A stretch of 10,456 nt of DNA from assembly GCA_043777755.1 (NCBI GenBank), contig JAYWHK010000124.1:1-10456 (forward strand), read 5' to 3'. The DNA comes from CANHEE01 sp043777755 (lineage in GTDB: Bacteria; Bacteroidota; Bacteroidia; Chitinophagales; Saprospiraceae). Both the position numbers and the translations under genes were made by a program. Shown one piece after another: positions 5,959 through 10,456 of this stretch; the first letter of the stretch is position 1, and each line of letters opens with the position of its first letter. The notes under the pieces were generated by a model, which searched no databases, was not told the DNA's origin, and worked only from the letters and a program-made list of their open reading frames with translations.

Positions 5959-6816
5959 ATGAAAGGAATAATACTCGCAGGAGGCTCAGGCACACGCCTT
6001 TACCCAATTACAATGGGTGTCAGTAAACAATTGATGCCAATTTACGACAAACCGATGATATATTATCCGCTTTCGGTCTTAATGTTGGCTGGAATCAGAG
6101 AGATTTTGATCATCACAACACCTGAGGACAACGAACAATTTAAACGATTGTTGGGTGACGGCTCTGCCGTAGGTTGTCGTTTTGAATACGCTATTCAAGA
6201 AAAACCCAATGGGCTGGCACAAGCCTTTGTTATTGGTGCGCCTTTCATAGGCAATGATAAAGCCGCTTTGGTCTTGGGTGACAATATTTTTTACGGTAGC
6301 GGACTGAGTAAAACTTTACAAGAAGCCTCGCATACAGAAGGCGCAATGGTTTTTGCCTATGAAGTCAGCGACCCAGAACGATATGGCGTAGTAGAATTTG
6401 ATGAAAATAAAACAGCAATTTCTATCGAAGAAAAACCTCAAAATCCGAAATCAAATTACGCAGTTCCAGGACTTTATTTTTATGACAACACTGTTTTGGA
6501 AGTAGCGGCAAATATCGCTCCTTCGCCACGTGGAGAATACGAAATCACAGACGTAAACAAATATTATTTAGAAAAAAACAAATTAAAAGTCGCAGTTCTG
6601 AACCGAGGAACAGCTTGGTTAGACACAGGAACATTTGATTCTCTGCACGATTCTTCGGAATTTGTACGAGTAATCGAAAAACGCCAAGGCTTAAAAATTG
6701 GTTGCATCGAAGAAGTCGCTTATAGAATGAATTTTATTGATAAAAAACAACTTCTTGCCCTTGCGGATAAATATGCAAAAAGTGGTTATGGAGAATACTT
6801 GAGAAAAATAAAGTAA
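5959..6816 (+). CDS. rfbA: Glucose-1-phosphate thymidylyltransferase
   Basis: A cytoplasmic nucleotidyltransferase that joins dTTP and glucose-1-phosphate to give dTDP-glucose and pyrophosphate, the substrate of the rfbB product encoded upstream. The 285 residues match the short RmlA class. It shows the N-terminal nucleotide-binding loop LAGGSGTRLYP (6-16), KQLMPIYDKPMIYYPLS (23-39), EKPNGLAQAF (about 80-89), LVLGDNIFYG with the metal-binding Asp near 108, EEKPQNPKSNYAVPGLYFYD (about 157-176), PSPRGEYEITDVN and GTAWLDTGTFDSL. The start ATG 5959 is set by the conserved MKGIILAGGSG N-terminus and follows repeat copy R4. Two small nuclease-like genes separate it from rfbB, although in many genomes rfbA and rfbB are adjacent. 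Confidence 0.97.
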   Translation: MKGIILAGGSGTRLYPITMGVSKQLMPIYDKPMIYYPLSVLMLAGIREILIITTPEDNEQFKRLLGDGSAVGCRFEYAIQEKPNGLAQAFVIGAPFIGNDKAALVLGDNIFYGSGLSKTLQEASHTEGAMVFAYEVSDPERYGVVEFDENKTAISIEEKPQNPKSNYAVPGLYFYDNTVLEVAANIAPSPRGEYEITDVNKYYLEKNKLKVAVLNRGTAWLDTGTFDSLHDSSEFVRVIEKRQGLKIGCIEEVAYRMNFIDKKQLLALADKYAKSGYGEYLRKIK

Positions 6817-6827
6817 AAAAATTTGCA

Positions 6828-7475
6828 ATGAAGAAATCATTTAAAAGTTGGACACGACAAGAGTTAAAAAAAGTCTTTGGCGTGGTTCAAGTAGATGAAT
6901 TAGCTGGGCTAAATGATTGGACAAATACTTCTGAGATAACGCTTTCAGAGGTAGAAACCGATTTTTTAGATAAATTACTCAAAAAATCGTTGCGCTATTT
7001 GGATAGTTGGAATGAAACAGAGTTGCGTGAAAAATTCATTCTCAAAGTATTAGAATTAGTTGATTTTGATTTTGAAGAATATGAGTGCCATACTTTTGCC
7101 GAACGTTATTTATCAGCGAATGTCGGAGGCTATACACTTTATGGATTTGTAGATTGGTTTGTAGCCTTAGGAACACAAATTCCTGACAAGCCTTTTTTCT
7201 TTATCCACGAATACAAAGCCGAAGGAGCAAAGGATTTGGACGGACGAGGGCAATTATTAGCAACAATGCTTGCAACAAATGCACTCAACGAAATCGAAAC
7301 GCCTATGCACGGAACATTTATTTTAGGACGATTGTGGTTTTTTGTAATGATGCAAGGTGCGCAGTTTGCAGAAACTGCCGCTTATGATGTTTTAAAAAAA
7401 GAGGACTTATATCAAGTAACTAAAATTTTGAAAAAACAAAAAATGTTTATACAATATAGATTAAAAAATAAATAA
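6828..7475 (+). CDS. Family A small protein, PD-(D/E)XK nuclease-like
   Basis: Third family A paralogue, 215 residues. It has SWTRQELKKVFG (7-18) like the WRLQQLEQVFG of the second copy, LDSWNETELREKF at 58-70, D109 in YGFVDWF, E128-Y-K130 in FFIHEYK, and GQLLATML at 141-148 with Q142 exactly 14 residues after the Glu. MHGTFILGRLWFF (160-172) matches the G-x-x-x-x-G-x-x-W-(Y/F)-F block of the other copies. The Asp to Glu spacing is 19, as in the copy at 4586. It starts 11 bp after rfbA with no clear Shine-Dalgarno sequence and is the last gene before the 239-nt structured gap. The very C-terminus (FIQYRLKNK) is not shared. No sign of secretion; function unknown. Confidence 0.87.
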   Translation: MKKSFKSWTRQELKKVFGVVQVDELAGLNDWTNTSEITLSEVETDFLDKLLKKSLRYLDSWNETELREKFILKVLELVDFDFEEYECHTFAERYLSANVGGYTLYGFVDWFVALGTQIPDKPFFFIHEYKAEGAKDLDGRGQLLATMLATNALNEIETPMHGTFILGRLWFFVMMQGAQFAETAAYDVLKKEDLYQVTKILKKQKMFIQYRLKNK

Positions 7476-7511
7476 TTTTTTAATCATCTCATTATCAATA
7501 ATTTACAATAG

Positions 7512-7547
7512 TTTTTAATTTTTAATTTTTAATTTTTAATTTTTTTT
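7512..7547. repeat. Tandem (TTTTTAA)x4 followed by T8
   Basis: Four exact 7-bp units TTTTTAA (7512-7539) run into eight T residues (7540-7547). They lie in the non-coding gap 7476-7714, downstream of a stop codon at 7473-7475. The tract has no G/C stem and so is not a canonical terminator. Slippage could make its length variable between cells. The tract sits 33 bp before the -33 element of the predicted promoter, where length changes could affect expression of the genes that follow. Confidence 0.7.
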
Positions 7548-7579
7548 CGTTACTTTATTTTAAAAAAATCACATATAAT

Positions 7580-7610
7580 TTTGCTACTCCAAAAATAATG
7601 AGTAGTTTTG
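7580..7610 (+). promoter_or_regulatory. Predicted Bacteroidota-type promoter
   Basis: TTTG at 7580-7583 and TAGTTTTG at 7603-7610 are separated by 19 bp, matching the known Bacteroidota consensus TTTG - about 19 - TAnnTTTG. Transcription would start near 7615-7620 and read into the gene at 7715. The upstream TTTG is itself within TAATTTTG (7576-7583), which also fits TAnnTTTG, because the 11-mer TTTTGCTACTC occurs twice (7579-7589 and 7606-7616). This is the only good match to the consensus that I found in the spacers between genes. Confidence 0.5.
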
Positions 7611-7616
7611 CTACTC
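7584..7616 (+). promoter_or_regulatory. Alternative pairings CTACTC / GAGTAG / CTACTC
   Basis: GAGTAG (7600-7605) can pair with CTACTC upstream (7584-7589, 10-nt loop) or downstream (7611-7616, TTTTG loop, plus a T-A pair). The downstream hairpin would overlap the predicted -7 element, so in DNA this could equally be an operator-type dyad. Sequence complementarity is certain; function is inferred. Confidence 0.4.
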
Positions 7617-7647
7617 AATTTGTAGTACGTAAAAATACTCAATAAAT

Positions 7648-7687
7648 TTATAAAAATTTTTATAAGTAAAACAGATGTTACTTATAA
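7648..7687 (+). promoter_or_regulatory. Overlapping palindrome and hairpin in 5' leader
   Basis: TTATAAAAATTTTTATAA (7648-7665) is a perfect 18-nt palindrome. TTATAAGTAA (7660-7669) and TTACTTATAA (7678-7687) form a perfect 10-bp stem with the 8-nt loop AACAGATG. The two structures share 7660-7665, so they cannot form together. They lie between the predicted promoter and the start codon at 7715, consistent with an attenuator-like leader or a binding dyad for a regulator. There is no T-run directly after the second stem. Confidence 0.45.
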
Positions 7688-7689
7688 GA

Positions 7690-7698
7690 GGCGAAGCC
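7690..7698 (+). other. GGCGAAGCC mini-hairpin before 7715 gene
   Basis: GGC-GAA-GCC repeats the core of the hairpin in front of wecB (131-141). Both are within 20 nt of a start codon that lacks a Shine-Dalgarno sequence. It may be a small interspersed repeat or a 5'-UTR element. Confidence 0.35.
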
Positions 7699-7714
7699 AT
7701 TTAATTTTTTAAAA

Positions 7715-8329
7715 ATGACTCTTAAAAATAAAACTTACAGTAACTTCACTATTAAAGATATAGAAGACTTAGGTTTATCTTTTGGAGATTTGGCTCACAT
7801 TTTTGATAGAAGCAAGCACGTACAGCCTTCGGAATGGCTCTTAGAAACCCTTAGTATTTCAGTTCAACTTTCTGCAATTACTGAAAAAGCGAAGTCCGAA
7901 AACTACATTACACCCATTTTGATGGAGGTAAAACGTAAAAACATCAATAAATTTACGTTTTTGTCAGGCTGTGAGTTCAATGTAGATGAATCAAAAGGTT
8001 TGAAAGGTTTTTGTGACTATATTTTAGTCAAATCAGCCAATACAATGGTCATTCAATCACCAATTTTAAGTATTGTCGAAGCCAAATTTGACGCAGTACA
8101 ATCTCCTCGTGCTATTGCACAATGTATTGCAGAAATGTATGCTGCCCAGCAATTTAATCTTGGAAGAAAAACTGGCATAACAACCATCTTTGGAATTGTA
8201 ACAAACGCTGATGAGTGGCTTTTTCTAAAATTAGAAGACAATAAAGTTACAACAGAGCAGCATACCTATTCTCGATTATTACTACCTGAACTCTTAGGTA
8301 CATTACAACAAATAATCGACTTTTATTAA
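7715..8329 (+). CDS. Family B-like small protein, PD-(D/E)XK nuclease-like
   Basis: 204 residues, more distant from the other two family B members, with its own N-terminus. Core landmarks: a helix with ENYITPILMEV (62-72) corresponding to CESIIYPILKEV, D101 in FCDYILVK, E122-A-K124 in SIVEAKFD, Q136 in AQCIAEMYAAQQ, and IFGIVTNADEWLF (158-170). The D to E spacing is 21 and E to Q is 14. It is the first gene after the structured gap and predicted promoter, and it is followed after 25 bp by the broken family B gene, so the two were probably transcribed together. ATG 7715 follows TTTTTTAAAA. No signal peptide. A nuclease fold is likely by motif; the substrate and biological role are unknown. Confidence 0.85.
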   Translation: MTLKNKTYSNFTIKDIEDLGLSFGDLAHIFDRSKHVQPSEWLLETLSISVQLSAITEKAKSENYITPILMEVKRKNINKFTFLSGCEFNVDESKGLKGFCDYILVKSANTMVIQSPILSIVEAKFDAVQSPRAIAQCIAEMYAAQQFNLGRKTGITTIFGIVTNADEWLFLKLEDNKVTTEQHTYSRLLLPELLGTLQQIIDFY

Positions 8330-8354
8330 GTGAACTGAATTTTTTTTTCAATAG

Positions 8355-8976
8355 ATGGCTTTTACCTCATTTAAAAACTTAAACGAAGTTGTTACTACTT
8401 ATAAGCTGTATTATGACGTAGCCAATTTTATTACCATTCAAAAACAGCCAATTCGCATACCTTCTCAGCACTTAATAGAAACGTTAGATTTCAACCTAAA
8501 CGAAACGGTGTACGATATATCAGAGAAGCTTCTCTTTGTGAAAGTATCATATATCCACTACTTCAGGACGTTTGGAAAGCCTACACCAAAACACTTTTTT
8601 TGTGGAGTCATACAGGAATAGATGCGGGCAACGAGCTTGTTGGCGTACCTGACTACATTATTGCACAAAAATCAGAATTTGGTCGAGTATTAGGACTACA
8701 ACTTTTAGCTACCGTAGAAGCAAAGAAAGATAATTTTTCCGAAGGTTGGACACAATGCGCTGCACAATTAGTAGCGATGCAAACAATTAACAAAGAAAAA
8801 AAAATTACAAAACCTTTGGTATTGTAACAAATGGAGAACAATGGGAGTTCGCTTATTTAGAAAATAAAAATTTAATAAAAAATAAAACAGCATACAGTAT
8901 ATTCGATTTAAATACACTTTACAGTGCAATCGACTTTATGCTTGATTCTTGCGAAAAACAACTCCAAATTCAGTAA
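8355..8976 (+). pseudogene. Family B PD-(D/E)XK-like gene, two frameshifts
   Basis: The gene starts MAFTSFKNLNEV, like MAFTDFKSLEQS of the intact gene at 5267. After ISE (codon 8523-8525) homology continues in another frame from GCT at 8528 (ASLCESIIYPLLQDVW), through DAGNELVGVPDYIIAQ and the nuclease-type TVEAKKDN. Near 8815-8818, at CCTTTGGT, the frame changes again, giving FGIVTNGEQWEF and an ending LDSCEKQLQIQ with a stop at 8974-8976. Both breaks look like single-base losses (one A or G near 8526; one T in the TTT run). Joined, the product would be about 207 residues, the same as the intact paralogue. All motif residues survive, so the lesions are recent or are sequencing errors. ATG 8355 follows TTTTTTTTTCAATAG, a leader like that of 4586. 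Confidence 0.85.
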
Positions 8977-9004
8977 ATTTAACACATCTTTACACCACCT
9001 ATTC

Positions 9005-10099
9005 GTGTCCGACTTACAGCAAAACATAAATTTAGACAATACTTCTGATGAAATAACCCTAAAAGAGTTAATTCAAAAAATAAAGGAATATGCTATCGAA
9101 ATCAAAAAAAATTGGTTATTGGTAGCAATATTCATTGCGATTGCATTGACAGCAATGCTATACAAGCATTTTACAACACCGAAAGATTACACTGCGACAC
9201 TTACTTTTATGGTGAATGAGAAAGAAGGTGGCGGCGGTTTGGCTGGTGCGGCAAGTATCTTATCTTCCCTTGGCGGTGGTGGAGACAGCAAAAACAATTT
9301 AGATAAAATCTTGACTTTATCCAAGTCTATGCGCATCTTACACGAAGTATTGTTAAGTAAGGAAACCATAGACGGAAAAAATGATTACATTGCCAATCAT
9401 ATCATCAATCAATATGATTTTGACAATACCACTTGGAAAAAAAGCCCAACTTTAAAAGGTTTTAGATTCAATAAAAATTACTATTCAAAAGACATAGATT
9501 CATTGGATATAAATGAGCGCTCAGCATTAAAAAGTGCGTATGGAAAAGTCGTAGGCACACCAACAGTTGAAGGCTTAATGTCAAACAGCCAATCCCGTCA
9601 AACACAAATTATGACGATGAACGTTGTTTCAACTTCTGATGAATTGTCAGTTAAGCTATGTACAAAAATATTTGAGCGTTTAGGAAATTTTTATGTATCA
9701 AAAACAATTGAAAGAGAACTTCAAACCTTCCGCTTGGTAAAAATGAAAGCGGATTCTATCAAAAGACTCTTATACGGCTCAGATTACGCATCAGCTAAGT
9801 TTGAAGATACCAATCGTGGTCTTTTCATGGAGCAAGTAAAAGTTCCCGTTAAGCAACTCAATAGAAATTCAACCATACTTACCATGATGTACGGTGAAGC
9901 CATAAAAAATATGGAAGTTTCTGATTTTGCTGTTAAAAACAGTACGCCATTTGTACAAGCAATAGACTTGCCGTTTAGTCCATTGTCTTCGAGCAGTACT
10001 TCTTTGAAAAAAACACTGGCAATAGGAATTGCTTTGGGTTTTATTTTAGCGAGTTTGTTCGTTCTTGTTAGAAAGTTGATACGGGATTCTTTGATGTAA
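9005..10099 (+). CDS. Wzz-type polysaccharide chain-length regulator
   Basis: Inner-membrane protein of the polysaccharide co-polymerase class, which sets the length of Wzy-polymerised glycans. Start: the frame is open back to GTG 8924, but that region overlaps the preceding pseudogene; GTG 9005 gives MSDLQQNINLDNTSDEITLKELI, an acidic then amphipathic cytoplasmic N-terminus usual for Bacteroidota Wzz proteins, and 364 residues. TM1 is NWLLVAIFIAIALTAMLYKHF (37-57); the periplasmic part begins with YTATLTFMVNEKEGGGG and the glycine-rich ILSSLGGGGD; a proline-containing segment DLPFSPLSS precedes TM2 at about 337-355. The chain ends soon after TM2, so there is no fused tyrosine kinase (PCP-1 layout). 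It begins 28 bp after the pseudogene stop and fits the role of the upstream sugar genes. The exact start is uncertain. Confidence 0.85.
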   Translation: MSDLQQNINLDNTSDEITLKELIQKIKEYAIEIKKNWLLVAIFIAIALTAMLYKHFTTPKDYTATLTFMVNEKEGGGGLAGAASILSSLGGGGDSKNNLDKILTLSKSMRILHEVLLSKETIDGKNDYIANHIINQYDFDNTTWKKSPTLKGFRFNKNYYSKDIDSLDINERSALKSAYGKVVGTPTVEGLMSNSQSRQTQIMTMNVVSTSDELSVKLCTKIFERLGNFYVSKTIERELQTFRLVKMKADSIKRLLYGSDYASAKFEDTNRGLFMEQVKVPVKQLNRNSTILTMMYGEAIKNMEVSDFAVKNSTPFVQAIDLPFSPLSSSSTSLKKTLAIGIALGFILASLFVLVRKLIRDSLM

Positions 10100-10132
10100 T
10101 TAAAGTTTTGCTAATTTACGTTTTTACGAAAA

Positions 10133-10402
10133 ATGAATGTACAAGTAGTAAATAAGTGGCGACATGAAAATAAACACTTATTTTTTCAATTTCCAGAGAA
10201 ATGGGTAGCATACACTCCTGAACTTGGTATTATTGCACACCATGATGATGTCATTTCTCTTGCCGAAATTATCAAGGAAAAAGGCTTAGTCTTAAAAGAT
10301 TGTGTGCTAAAATTTGTACATGAAAGTGAATTGCCTTACAAAATGAAAAGAATTCTTCCTATAACTCGATGTTCCAGTTTTCTAAAAACAGAACATTTTT
10401 AA
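10133..10402 (+). CDS. Family C small protein
   Basis: 89 residues, homologous over its length to residues 8-90 of the product at 3101-3595. Shared positions include W9, N13-K-H-L, KWVAY at 23-27, GIIA (32-35), the helix SLAEIIKEKG (42-51), VLKFVHES (58-65) and ILP...FLKTE (74-87). This copy ends where conservation ends, which supports the view that the other copy's tail is spurious. The 'KWVA' core recalls DUF5678-type proteins; that is only a resemblance. No catalytic motif, signal or membrane segment is seen. ATG 10133 follows TTTTTACGAAAA, a T-run leader like those of other small genes in the window. The role is unknown. It could be an antitoxin-like or accessory partner of the nuclease-like families, but nothing in the sequence shows this. 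Confidence 0.7.
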   Translation: MNVQVVNKWRHENKHLFFQFPEKWVAYTPELGIIAHHDDVISLAEIIKEKGLVLKDCVLKFVHESELPYKMKRILPITRCSSFLKTEHF

Positions 10403-10417
10403 AAAATTTAAAAAATA

Positions 10418-10441
10418 ATATTTTAATTTATAATAAAATAT
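10418..10441 (+). terminator. AT-only inverted repeat with T-rich tail
   Basis: ATATTTTA (10418-10425) and TAAAATAT (10434-10441) form a perfect 8-bp A/T stem with an 8-nt loop, followed by CAATTTTTTATTTTT. The place, 15 bp after the last stop codon, and the T-rich tail are terminator-like. However, the stem has no G-C pairs, so intrinsic termination would be weak. Confidence 0.3.
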
Positions 10442-10456
10442 CAATTTTTTATTTTT
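10439..10456. repeat. Terminal direct repeat, right copy
   Basis: The last 18 bases are identical to bases 1-18. The bases just before this copy (AATAAAA) show how the sequence would read across the joint if the molecule were circular, giving about 10,438 bp of unique sequence. No replication, mobilisation or integrase gene is present to support a natural plasmid. Confidence 0.6.

Noticed and set aside
7540..7547. The T8 run as an intrinsic terminator for the upstream operon
   Set aside because: No G/C-containing stem precedes it; the preceding sequence is the TTTTTAA tandem repeat.
8600..8827. A separate 75-residue gene starting with TTG at 8600
   Set aside because: It is the middle part of the frameshifted family B gene, not an independent gene.
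8924..9004. Longer N-terminus of the Wzz-like protein from GTG 8924
   Set aside because: It overlaps the coding end of the family B pseudogene in another frame. The hydrophobic start (STLCLILA) is an artefact of that overlap, and GTG 9005 gives a typical N-terminus.
1..10456. A natural circular plasmid or phage genome
   Set aside because: Only an 18-bp edge match supports it. No replication initiator, partition, relaxase, integrase or structural gene is present.

Overview
This AT-rich window carries about a dozen genes, all on the + strand. It looks like part of a cell-surface polysaccharide (O-antigen or capsule) locus from a Bacteroidota bacterium, probably a Cytophagales-like lineage. Four things support this: Bacteroidota-like protein sequences, a close match to the phylum's TTTG / TAnnTTTG promoter, few Shine-Dalgarno sequences in front of most genes, and short G/C-rich interspersed hairpin repeats of a type I recall from this phylum. 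The phylum call is inference; there is no rRNA or other marker gene here.

Layout: AT-rich leader (1-160); UDP-GlcNAc 2-epimerase wecB (161-1294); small gene of family A (1321-1980); UDP-glucose/UDP-GlcNAc 4-epimerase galE (2073-3080); small gene of family C (3101-3595, its 3' end running into the next gene); dTDP-glucose 4,6-dehydratase rfbB (3504-4547); a family A gene and a family B gene side by side (4586-5260, 5267-5890); glucose-1-phosphate thymidylyltransferase rfbA (5959-6816); a family A gene (6828-7475); a structured 239-nt intergenic region with the only convincing promoter (7476-7714); a family B-like gene (7715-8329); a family B pseudogene with two frameshifts (8355-8976); a Wzz-type chain-length regulator (9005-10099); and a second family C gene (10133-10402). 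wecB, galE, rfbB and rfbA make nucleotide sugars (UDP-ManNAc, UDP-Gal or UDP-GalNAc, and dTDP-4-keto-6-deoxyglucose). The Wzz-like protein would set the length of the polymer built from them. No transferase, flippase, polymerase, wecC, rfbC or rfbD is in the window.

Two layers of accessory sequence are laid over this ordinary pathway. First, small unrecognised genes sit at almost every junction between the sugar genes. Families A and B share an Asp - (about 20 residues) - Glu-x-Lys - (about 12-14 residues) - Gln signature that fits the PD-(D/E)XK nuclease fold, so the locus looks colonised by two related nuclease-like paralogue families plus a third short family. Second, four copies of a G/C-rich hairpin repeat are present. 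Three sit exactly at the start codons of galE, rfbB and rfbA and supply their ribosome-binding sequence (in galE also the start codon). The fourth lies in frame inside wecB. None of the small interspersed genes starts with the repeat; several start after a T-run with CAATA/AAAA.

The first 18 bases of the window recur as its last 18 bases, and AT-only inverted repeats lie at both ends. This may mark a contig end, a closed circle or a repeated AT element; the sequence alone does not decide.
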